A DNA stretch of 9,677 nucleotides from Bacteroidales bacterium (lineage in GTDB: Bacteria; Bacteroidota; Bacteroidia; Bacteroidales; JAAUTT01): NCBI GenBank assembly GCA_012031335.1, contig JAAUTT010000101.1:1-9677 (forward strand). The letters are read 5' to 3'. Of this stretch, positions 1 through 9,379 are shown piece after piece; position 1 is the first letter of the stretch; the number at the start of each line of letters is the position of its first letter. The notes beneath the pieces are model-generated. The model ran no database searches. It saw nothing but the letters and a program-made list of their open reading frames with translations, and was not told the DNA's origin. The position numbers and the translations under genes are program-made.

Positions 1-2483
1 TTAGGAGTAAGCCTTAGCCAATCCATGACCTGGGATGATGTTTACGACTTTCCTGATTTTCAGAATGAATATGGAACCGGTCTATATCCGGCATGGCCTA
101 AGAAAGCGGACGGTACCGATGACAGAACAACAACTGAAACATTAAACTTCGGACCAAAATTCGACGGTTTGCCCTACACCCGTAATGGTAAAGAATATAT
201 CTTCTCGGCTAAGAAAGATAACGTAAACAAATGTATCAAACAGGCAAGTACAGGAACACTAACTTAGCCATACAAGGTGGAGACGATAAGGGAACTTTCC
301 GCTTTTCGTATTCAAATCTAAAATCGAATGGAGTTACCTTAAATAATGATTTCACCAGAAACAGTTTCAGTTTCAATGCTACCCGTCAGATTAGCTCGCG
401 CATTAAAGCTGATGCCGGTTTTTCGTGGATAAACTCCAATACTAAAAACCCAACATTCCAGGGAGGAGGCCGTTCACCGATTTACGACTTTATGTATTCG
501 GTTCCAAGGGAATACGACACCAAATACTGGTTAAGTAATTACAAGAATGCAAAAGGTGATGGATATAACAGCGAAGATCCGTTTGGATATTCCAAAAACA
601 TCTGGTTATATCTCGAAAATAATTATCTGCAGGAAGACAATAATTTCAGATCCTATTTAAATGTTGATGTTAAGTTGGCTGACTGGCTTACATTTACAGC
701 AAAAGGCGACATGAACAGGCTTTATCTTACAAGAGAGGATAAATCTCTGGCCGATGGTGAAAGAGATTATATTGGTTCGGGCTATTACATCAATGAGAGT
801 AAGAAAGAACAATATAAAGTTACTGCGATGTTAAGTGCCAGTAAAAAATTCAGCGACTTTACAATAAATGGAACTGTTGCAGCAGAACAATGGGATACCA
901 GAAGGTCGTGGCAAAGCAGCACCACTGTTAGTGGTTTGCGTGTACCAGGTAAATACGATCTGAAAAACTCGGTTAAACCTGCTGAAACCGACGGTTTGAA
1001 AGACACTGACAGAAAGCGTATTAATAGTGTTTATGCATTTATTAATGCCGATTACAAAGGACAGATTTTCCTCGATGTAACCGGCAGAAATGACTGGTCT
1101 TCATCTCTTATTTACTCAGATGGATCAGGCCAGGTTTCTTATTTTTATCCTTCTGTTTCGAGTTCGTGGGTGTTTACAGAAACCTTCAATTCATTACCAT
1201 CATTTTTCACATTTGGTAAAATCAGAGGATCCTATGCTATTGTTGGCAACGACACCGATCCATACCTGACAAGTATTGGTTATTATATGCTCGATGGTAC
1301 CTTTAAAAACAGTTTTGATGGAAATGAATACCCATATTACACATTCGATTCCGAAACATTGGGTAATACAAGTCTGAAACCTGAAAAGCAACATTCGATT
1401 GAATTCGGTACAGAAATGAAATTCTTCAATAACCGTGTTGGAATTGATTTAGCCTGGTATAAAACAAACACAAAGAATCAGATATTAGCATTGGCTCAAG
1501 CAGTTGAATCGGGTGTATCAAGCAGGTGGATCAATGCTGGTAATATTCAGAACAGTGGTATCGAACTTGTGGTTTCAGGAAAACCCATTGATACCGAACA
1601 TTTCGGTTGGGAACTTACTGCAAACTATACACGAAACAGGAATGAGATTATAGAACTGGCTCCCGACGTTGAAAAATATTATATTGAAGGAGGTGGAATG
1701 GATTGTGCTGCCTGGGCAACTGTTGGCGGAGCTTATGGTGATATATACACAGCTTATGCCTATAAACGCAATGACAAAGGTGAAAAGGTGTTAAATTCAT
1801 CAGGAGCATGGATCCGTTCGGGAACACAACAGAAAATAGGATCGTTACAACCAGATTTTCTGGGCGGTATTTTATCGGTACTCCGTTATAAGAGTCTTTC
1901 TATGAATATGTTATTTGACGCTCGTTTTGGAGGAGATATTTTGTCGGGAACCTATAACTATGGATCATACTCCGGCGCACTTGCACATACTCTTTATGGC
2001 AGAGACGCTGATAACGGAGGTTTGGAACGCACCTTAGCCGATGGAACAGTTATTCATGATGGAATGATTCCTGAGGGTGTTTTTGATAGCGGTGTTACCA
2101 TCAACGGACAGGATGTTGCAGGAATGTCTTATCAGGAAGCCTACGATCAGGGCCTTGTAAAACCCATTGCAGCTCAGAAGTATTATGAAAATAAGCACAG
2201 TTGGGGTACCGGAATTCGTGAATCAGCGCTCTTTGAATCTTCCTGGGTAGCCTTCAGAGAACTGTCTTTTCACTATAATATTCCTCAGAAATGGACAAAA
2301 AAACTCGCATTGAACAATGTTAATGTTGGTTTTATCATACGTAACCTGGGCTATTTGTACAATAGTTTACCCGACAACATCCATCCTGAAGGATTACCTT
2401 CAAACAGAAGTTCTGCCTTTGTTGAAATTGGAGGATCGGCTTATACCAGAAGTTATGGTTTTAATATTAATGTTTCATTCTAA
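1..2483 (+). CDS. SusC/RagA-family TonB-linked outer membrane transporter, 5'-partial, one frameshift
   Basis: Outer membrane beta-barrel that imports oligosaccharides with its SusD partner, powered by TonB. The visible part is about 827 residues. It starts just after the plug domain with the stretch TWDDVYDFPDFQNEYG, typical of the first barrel strands in SusC proteins, so the signal peptide, N-terminal carboxypeptidase-like domain and plug lie upstream of the window. Other family signatures are TGRNDWSSSL near 1078, NTSLKPEKQHSIEFG near 1365, and the closing NINVSF with a terminal Phe, the usual signal for barrel assembly. The reading frame changes between 229 and 231: the frame open from base 1 reads KKDNVNK and then runs to a stop at 265-267, while YQTGKYRNTNLAIQGGDD continues in the next frame to 2483. 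One missing A in the AAA run explains this. The stop lies 13 bases before the SusD-like start. The transported glycan cannot be read from the sequence. Confidence 0.95.
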
Positions 2484-2496
2484 AGTTTGTTAAGAG

Positions 2497-4178
2497 ATGA
2501 AGACGATAAAAACAACACTTATAATATTAATATTCGGTGCACTAGGCCTTAATTTCAATAGTTGTACCGAAGATTTTGTAGAGATCAACAGCAATGTACG
2601 TACAGTTTATACGGTTGAACCCGTATCCCTGCTGTATGATGTTGCAAGAAGCACAAGGAGTAGCTCATGGGAATGGTATTATGATTTCTATACTGCTCAG
2701 ATGCGTTGGATGCAGTATGGTTGCCGTGTTATTGGCAATACTCCTACAGTATATACCATCTGGAACCCTAACATCGGAGAACAGAGATACAGGGTTTGCT
2801 GGTTAAATACAGGCAAATATGCCAGACATATCGAGTATTATGTCAATACAAACCATGCTTCGGAAAAAGAAAGTTATTCCAATCTTATCGAAGCAGCAAA
2901 GGTGATAATGATATACCAGGGCATATTAACATCCGATATGGTAGGATCACTTGCTTATAAAGAAGGGTGGTCCTTACGCTCCGGAGAAACAAATGCTGAA
3001 CCTAAATTCGATACCCAGGCTGAATTGTATGATATCTGGAATACGGAATTAAAGGAAGCTGTTAACAAATTTAAAACAAATCAAAACCAAAAATCACTTG
3101 CCGGATACGATGTAGCTTATAATGGCGACATTTCAAAATGGGTTAAAGCAGCAAACGCATTGCGTCTTCGTATTGCTTTAAGGCTTATGAAAAGAGACCT
3201 GGTGAAAGCTAAAGCTATTGCAACTGAGGTATTAGCCAATGCCAGTGAAATCCCATCGGGTAATGACGATAGTTTTATTTTCTGGCTTGATGGAAAATAT
3301 ACGGATAATGGTGACTATTATGCTGTTAATGATCTTATCAGGGCTTCCCGCACTATGATGGATTATTTAAACAAGAATAATGACCCCAGAAAACGTATGT
3401 TTTCAGAATTAATAATTTAAGCCCCGAAAATGTTACCGAATACAATGCTGCCAATCCAGCCTCGCAAATACCTCTGACATTTACCCGCTGGGAAGGTGGA
3501 ACTGCAAATACTGATGCCGGTTCGCAAGATCCCAAATATGTAAGAAGAACCCTGGACCCCAGCAGCAGAGCTATTGATATGCAAGCTGTAAATAAACCTC
3601 AGGTTCGGATTTTTGCAGGTTTTTATGACAATGGTTCGGGCGGAACATGGTTTCCAAATGTTACCTATGCCGATTTCTGTTTTATGGCTGCCGAATTTAC
3701 TTTGTCGGGCGTATCGAGTTCCAAAACAGCAGAACAATGGTATACAGATGGAGTTAGCGCTTCGGTAGACCAATGGAATTATGTAGGAAATTACTGTAAA
3801 ATTCATGACTACTCGGCAATTACCCCAGAAGAAAAAGCTGACTTTATGAATCAGCCCGATATTAAATGGGATGCTGCAAGAGGACTGGAACAAATTTATG
3901 CTCAAACCTATATCGAACATTTTAAAAACTCCAATGAAGGTTGGGCTTTATGGAAAAGAACCGGATATCCATCGGCTACATCCTCTATTGTTGCCCTTGA
4001 AGACATCTTTGTAGGTGGTGTTAAGCAAACCATGCCCCGTCGTTTAAGGTTTACCTATCCTTTGGAAGGAACTCCAAACTACGAAAATTACAAAAAAAGG
4101 ATTGATGATATGAAAACCGATCCTGATTTCGGAGAGCCAACAAGCGAATATGGCAGAGTATGGTGGGATAAAAAGTAA
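2497..4178 (+). CDS. SusD/RagB-family glycan-binding outer membrane lipoprotein, one frameshift
   Basis: Surface lipoprotein that captures glycans and caps the SusC channel. The start at 2497 gives a lipoprotein signal peptide: KTIK, a hydrophobic core, then FNSC with the lipidated Cys at residue 23, followed by TEDF, an acidic stretch like the Bacteroidota surface-export signal. The helical SusD core shows in WVKAANALRLRIALRLMKRD (3139-3198), and late motifs such as NSNEGWALWKRTGYPS (3931-3978) resemble the SusD-like_2 type. Corrected length is about 560 residues, normal for the family. The first frame stops at 3418-3420. The second is open across 3402-4178 and reads INNLSPENVTEYN, with no start codon needed. 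Adding one T to the four-T run at 3400-3403 joins them as RKRMFFRINNLSPEN. It is most likely co-transcribed with the SusC gene and followed by an intrinsic terminator. Confidence 0.94.
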
Positions 4179-4261
4179 TTATATTTTTTATTTAATGACA
4201 ATTAAATTATTAATACTTGAAATGATCTCTTAGGCTTAATAAATGGTTAGTTAGTTGTTGC

Positions 4262-4310
4262 AACAGGGAGGAATATCAGATTTTATCTGACTCCTTCCTG
4301 TTTCTATTTT
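4262..4310 (+). terminator. Intrinsic terminator after the SusD-like gene
   Basis: Left arm 4262-4272 pairs with 4292-4302 (11 pairs, one G-T), then an ATA/C internal loop, then TCAGAT (4276-4281) pairs with ATCTGA (4285-4290) around a TTT loop. A T-rich stretch (4301-4310, TTTCTATTTT) follows. This is a strong rho-independent terminator shape between the SusCD pair and the enzyme genes. Partial read-through to the enzymes is possible, and the two cannot be told apart from sequence. Confidence 0.75.
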
Positions 4311-4344
4311 GAAATACCTGAATAATCCTAAAACAACCCAAAAT

Positions 4345-6765
4345 ATGATTAAAAAAAATCTCCTCCTGACATTAATTAATCTTATAATTTTTCAAATTGC
4401 AATTGGTCAACCCTCTCATATTTTCACCCAGGCCCTGGCCATCGGTAACGCTCACCAATATGGACGTGAAGGTCTTTTCACCGACCAATTTGCATTTCGT
4501 TATTTCGCTCCGGGATTTCAAACACCCAAAGCAGGCGTGGTGCTGTTTACAAATGACAAAGGCCAGGAAATTATCTGGAAAGAAATTAAAGCCGACACCT
4601 CAGGACGCTTCGTCAGCAGGGATGCTTCCAACGGATACATATACCTTACCTACATTTCGGCTAAAGAACAAAATGTTGTGCTCAATATCAGCGGCAACTC
4701 CATGTTTTACTGCAATGGCGAGCCCCATGCCGGTGATATTTATGGCGACAAATGGCTCTACACTCCCGTAAAGTTTAAAAAAGGGTTAAACGAAATTTAT
4801 GTCAGAACTCCCCGATATATGTATCAGGGTATAAAAGCCAGGTTGTTATTCCCTCAAACTCCGATTGAAATCAGCACCGAAGATGCAACTTTACCCCATA
4901 TTGTTCCAGGCCATCGGAACGACTCCTTAATGGGGGCTGTTGTAATTATTAATTCAGGCAATCAGCCTCTGAAGGACCTGAAAATAAAATCGACCCTGAA
5001 TGGCCGGGAGATTACCTCAACCGTTCCGACAATATTACCCCTGAGCACCCGAAAGGTCGCATTTCTCTTTGATGCCTCTGCCATCAGGGAAAAAGGAAAT
5101 AATAACTGCAATCTTACTTTGTTTTCGGGAAGTAAATCCCTTGCCAAATCGGAAATTAAACTGGAGTCGGTATCATCGGATGAGCCTTACAGTAAAACAT
5201 TCATCAGCAATATCGACGGTAGTGTACAGTATTATGCCGTAAATCCTCAAAGTACAAACACATCGTCTCCTTCGGCTTTGTTTCTTTCTGTTCATGGAGC
5301 GGGAGTGGAAGCTATTGGACAGGCCATGTGCTTATAAGGCGAAAACTGGGGTAACCTTGTTGCTCCTACTAACCGCAGGCCTCGCGGGTTTAACTGGGAA
5401 GACTGGGGACGAATTGATGCCATGGAAGTATTGGACCTGGCAGAAAAAGTGTTTCAACCCGATCCGTCCAGGATTTATTTAACAGGCCACTCCATGGGTG
5501 GGCATGGAACCTGGTATCTGGGTGCAACTTTTCCAGGCAAATGGGCAGCAATTGCTCCTTGTGCCGGTTATCCTTCGCTCATGGGCTACGGCTCGGCCGA
5601 CGGGAAAATACCCCAGCCGGGAGTAAATGAAATTGAAAAAAGCCTTTACCGAGCCAGCAATGGCAGCAATGTTTTTGAACTGGCAAAAAATTACAAAGCG
5701 TCGGGCATCTATATCCATCATGGCGACAGCGACAAAGTGGTATCGGTAGACTACGCCCGTCAGATGCGAAAAGTGCTGGGGGAATTTCATCAGGACTTCA
5801 GTTATTACGAATACCCGGGAGGAAGTCACTGGTTTGGAGACCAAAGTGTAGACTGGCCTCCCCTGTTCGATTACTTTAAATGGCATACCATACCACACGA
5901 CAGCACCCGGAATACAATAGACTTTACAACAGCCAATCCGGCTGTATCTTCATCATATTACTGGGCATCGGTCCTGCAGCAGAAAGAATCGCTGAAGTAC
6001 AGCAGGATTAAGCTAAACAGAAGCAAGAACCTGATATCGGGCGAAACCGAAAATGTTTCCATATTGAAACTGAGCACTCCACAGGTTGGTTCCGATTCAC
6101 TAACCATTAAACTGGATGGTGATGTTATAAGGATTAAGATCAGCTCCTCCCATTCCGAAGTCTACCTTCAAAAAAACGAGCACTGGATGGTAATTCAGAA
6201 ACCTGAATCTGATGCAAAGGGAATAATCAGAAACGGCACCTTCAAGGAACCCTTCAACAACAGGATGGTATTTGTTTACGGAACAACAGGAACGAAGCAG
6301 GAAAACGACTGGTCGCTGGCCAAAGCACGGTTCGATGCCGAAACGTGGTACTACAGGGGTAACGGAGCAGTAGACATTGTTGCCGATAAGAATTTCGAAC
6401 CAACCCTCTACCCCGACAGAGGAATAATTATTTACGGCAATGCATCTACCAACAGTTGCTGGAATAAATTATTATCCGATTGTCCCATTCAGGTTATGAG
6501 AGGAAGTATCCGTATGGGAAAACACGAAATAAAAGGTGATAATATAGGAGCTTATATCATGTATCCCCGCAAGGATAGTAAAATTGCTTCAATTGCAGCC
6601 ATCACGGGAACAGGCTTACGGGGACTGCAAGCTGCCAATGCCAACCAATATTTTTCAGGAGGCAGCGGATTCCCCGATTACATGATTTTTTCGGATGACA
6701 TGCTGAAACAGGGGGTTTCGGGGGTGTTACATTCAGGATATTATACCAATAACTGGGCATTATAA
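4345..6765 (+). CDS. Secreted multidomain alpha/beta-hydrolase (prolyl-oligopeptidase-like, probable esterase), interrupted
   Basis: Probably a periplasmic or surface serine hydrolase removing ester groups from a glycan; peptidase activity cannot be excluded. The ATG at 4345 is preferred over a TTG at 4309 because it begins a clean signal peptide (IKKNLLLTLINLIIF, cleavage likely after AIG, residue 21). Residues about 25-300 form an N-terminal beta-rich region. The hydrolase domain spans about 300-515: HGAG (His317, oxyanion region), GHSMGG (Ser383 nucleophile), HGDSD (Asp463) and GSHW (His495), a complete triad. About 290 further residues follow, with no function I recognise. Length is 806 codons. 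An in-frame TAA at 5335-5337 interrupts it, but the flanks join in the same frame. Between about 5327 and 5345 the +1 frame reads AYKAK, which fits the protein better, so one extra base near 5326-5329 and one missing A at 5342-5345 probably cancel out. Terminators lie on both sides. Confidence 0.87.
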
Positions 6766-6775
6766 GTTGAATAAG

Positions 6776-6809
6776 CGGAGAAGGAATGCTAGTTTTCTTC
6801 TCCGGTTTT
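6776..6809 (+). terminator. Intrinsic terminator after the hydrolase gene
   Basis: CGGAGAAGGAA (6776-6786) pairs with TTCTTCTCCG and the adjoining T (6794-6804): 11 pairs including one G-T, with a 7-base loop. A G and then TTTT (6806-6809) follow. It starts 10 bases after the stop codon, the usual place for a rho-independent terminator. Confidence 0.78.
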
Positions 6810-6841
6810 CTAAAATACACCTGATTATAGCTACTTTCTTT

Positions 6842-6849
6842 TATTTTTG
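6842..6849 (+). promoter_or_regulatory. Possible Bacteroidota -7 element upstream of the GH92 gene
   Basis: TATTTTTG matches the TAnnTTTG consensus of the Bacteroidota primary sigma factor. It sits between the terminator at 6776-6809 and the GH92 start at 7002, where a new promoter would be expected. No clear TTG-type -33 element is visible about 20-26 bases upstream, the region is AT-rich, and the implied leader would be about 145 bases, so this is weak. I see nothing else firm in 6850-7001. Confidence 0.25.
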
Positions 6850-7001
6850 CTAAACAATTATATTAATCTTCAATACGTATATCCACCAATCTATTGTTTG
6901 ATTTATATTTTCACCCTGTTAAAAGATTTCATGGTCGGCAACCGTTAGATTAATCAGTAAAAGTAAAAGTTCAACATATATAAAAACAACTATTTCAAGC
7001 A

Positions 7002-9270
7002 ATGAAAAAGTATATCATTTTGCTGGCAGTTTTTTTAACTGCAATATCCTGCTCCACTCCTGAAACAAAAGAAAATCAGACAGAAGATGTGGCACTGTAT
7101 GTCGATCCTTATATCGGCACCGACTATCATGGTCATGTATTTCTGGGAGCTCATGTTCCTTTCGGAGCAGTACAAACAGGCCCTACCAATTATGTTAAAG
7201 GTTGGGACTGGTGTTCGGGATACCACTATTCCGACAGTATTTTAACAGGGTTTTCCCAGCTTCACCTGAGTGGAACCGGAATTGGCGATTTGGGCGATGT
7301 TTTAATCACCCCTTTCACCGGTGAAATGAAATCTACACCTGGAACGCAGGAGCAACCACTTTCGGGTTACGCCTCCCTGTATTCGCATAGCGACGAAACC
7401 GCCCAGGCCGGGTATTATGCAGTTACCCTGAAAAGATATGAATATCCGGGCTGAACTCACAGCCACTGAAAGGGTAGCATTTCACAAATATACCTTCCCC
7501 GAAACAAGCCAGGCCCGTATCGCCATCAATCTCGAAATGGGAATTGGCTGGGACCGTCCGGTATTGGCTTCACTCCGGAAAACAGCTCCAGACACTTATG
7601 TTGGTTATCGTTTTTCGAGCGGATGGGCCAAAGATCAGCGTCTCTATTTTGCCATCCAGCTATCGCACGCAGCCGACTCCCTGCAGCTTTTCGAAGATCA
7701 GAAAGCCATTCCGGGAGATACCGCCAGTGGTACCCGGATTGTAGGGGTATTAACCTTTGCAGCCAAAAAAGGGGAAGAAATGATGTTAAAGGTTGCCATA
7801 TCGCCTGTTAGCGAAGCGAATGCCATTGAAAATTTAAAGGCAGAAGTACCGGGCTGGGATTTCAAAGAAGTAGCTCAAAATGCTCGTGCCGCCTGGAATA
7901 AAGAACTTGGCAGAATAACAGTAAAAGGTAAAAATGAACACGACCTTCGCACCTTTTATACCGCATTGTATCATGCCTTTACACATCCTGTGCTTTTTAA
8001 CGATAATAATGGCGACTACAGGGGTGCCGATTATAAAGTACACACAGCCTCTGGTTTCAATAACTATTCGGTATTTTCTCTTTGGGATACCTACCGGGCA
8101 GCCCATCCCCTTTACACGCTGGTGCAGCCGCAGCGGGTTCCCGACATGATTAATACCATGCTCAATATTTACAAAGAACAGGGTAAACTTCCCATATGGC
8201 ACCTGATGGGTAACGAAACCGACTGCATGGTTGGGTATAGCGCTATCCCTGTAATTGCCGATGCATACTTTAAAGGCTTTAAAGGTTTCGATCCCTTACT
8301 GGCATTTGAGGCAATGAAAGCTTCCTCCACCCGCGACGACTATGGCATGAAAATGATAAAAGAAAAAAGGTTATATCGCGGCGGACAAAGAAAAGGAATC
8401 GGTATCGAAAGCTATGGAATATGCCATTTCTGACTGGTGCATAGCCCAAATGGCAAAAGCATTAGGCAAGCCAAACGATTTTGAATATTATTCCAAAAGA
8501 GCCAAAGCTTACACGGAGTATTTCGATTCAAAAACAGGCTTTGTACGTGCTAAGCTCGACAATGGAAAATTCCGTGAGCCGTTCAGTCCGTTCCTGTCGA
8601 TCCATGAGTGGGGCGACTATACCGAAGGCAATGCATGGCAGTATACCTGGTTGGTACCTCAGGATGTAGAAGGACTGATTGAACTTTTTGGTGGCGACGA
8701 ACCATTCATAACCAAACTCGACAGCTTATTTGTTGTAAAAGGCGATATGGGAGAAAATGCCTCATCGGATATTTCGGGTCTCATTGGCCAGTATGCGCAT
8801 GGAACGAGCCTAGCCATCACATCACTTACTTATACGCTTATGCAGGACAGCAATGGAAAACCGCCGAAAAAAACCGCTTCATCCAGCGTACCCTGTATAC
8901 CGATAAACCCGATGGATTATGCGGAAACGAAGATTGTGGACAGATGTCGGCCTGGTATATCCTTTCCTCGATGGGTTTTTATCCTGCAAACCCTGCCAAT
9001 GGTGCTTACGTTTTCGGAAGTCCCCTTTTCGATGAAATGACACTTAACCTCACCGATGGTAAGAAATTTATCCTGAAAGCAAACAATAACAGCGAAGAAA
9101 ACATTTATATCCAGTCGGTAAAGCTTAATGGCCAAAACTACACCCGTTCATTTATCACCTATAAAGATATCATGAATGGAGGCGAGCTGGAGTTTGAAAT
9201 GGGGCCCGAACCCAACAAGAAATTCGGTGCCTCTCCAGAGGATCGGCCAGCTTCAAAGATTTACAATTAG
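7002..9270 (+). CDS. GH92-family exo-alpha-mannosidase lipoprotein, three frameshifts
   Basis: Calcium-dependent, inverting exo-alpha-mannosidase that removes mannose from N-glycans or mannans. KKYIILLAVFLTAISC is a lipoprotein signal with Cys17. The N-terminal beta domain shows YVDPYIGTDYHGH, WDWCSGYHYSDS and HLSGTGIGDLGD. The catalytic barrel shows MGNETDCMVGY, HEWGDYTEGNAWQYTW (Glu at 8624-8626, in the region holding the family's catalytic acid) and GNEDCGQMSAWY (Asp at 8932-8934, in the region of the catalytic base). Corrected length is 755 residues, normal for GH92. Three lesions: an extra base at about 7440 (KRY joins NIRAELTATERV); an extra A in the six-A run 8363-8368 (MIKEK joins GYIAADKEKES); a missing A at 8803-8804 (GQYAHG joins NEPSHHITYLYAY). 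The last piece ends SPEDRPASKIYN at 9270. Which mannosidic linkage it cuts cannot be told from these motifs alone. Confidence 0.95.
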
Positions 9271-9326
9271 TTAAAAATTGCGCTAAACAATGTGTTGGCA
9301 GTTTAAAATATCAGTAAACCATTTAT

Positions 9327-9366
9327 CGGAACCGGCTTCGATATTCTCTTCTCCTGCCTGGTTCCG
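9327..9366 (+). other. Hairpin in the leader of the sialidase-like gene
   Basis: CGGAACCGGC (9327-9336) pairs with the arm at 9356-9366, giving 10 G-C-rich pairs with one bulged T at 9359 and a 19-base loop. It lies 57 bases after the GH92 stop and 13 bases before the ATG at 9380. Only a weak T-rich run (CTTTCT, about 9373) follows, so it could be a poor terminator, an RNA-stabilising or leader structure, or chance. Confidence 0.4.
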
Positions 9367-9379
9367 GGCTGGCTTTCTA

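Noticed and set aside
3417..3920. Open frame of 167 codons on the minus strand
   Set aside because: It lies opposite the SusD-like gene, has no recognisable domain or signal, and exists only because the coding strand has few stops in that frame.
4305..4311. TATTTTG as a promoter -7 box for the hydrolase
   Set aside because: It is one base short of TAnnTTTG and overlaps the terminator T tract, with no -33 element in place.
4309..4344. TTG start adding 12 residues to the hydrolase
   Set aside because: It overlaps the T tract of the terminator and pushes the signal peptide inward. ATG at 4345 gives a normal signal peptide.
5294..5482. Short + strand open frame over the hydrolase interruption
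   Set aside because: Only its AYKAK portion belongs to the hydrolase as the segment between two indels. The rest is out of frame with the family sequence.
7431..8810. Programmed frameshifting or phase variation in the GH92 gene
   Set aside because: The sites differ in direction and sequence, the runs are only two to six bases long, one site has no run, and there is no shared slippery motif.
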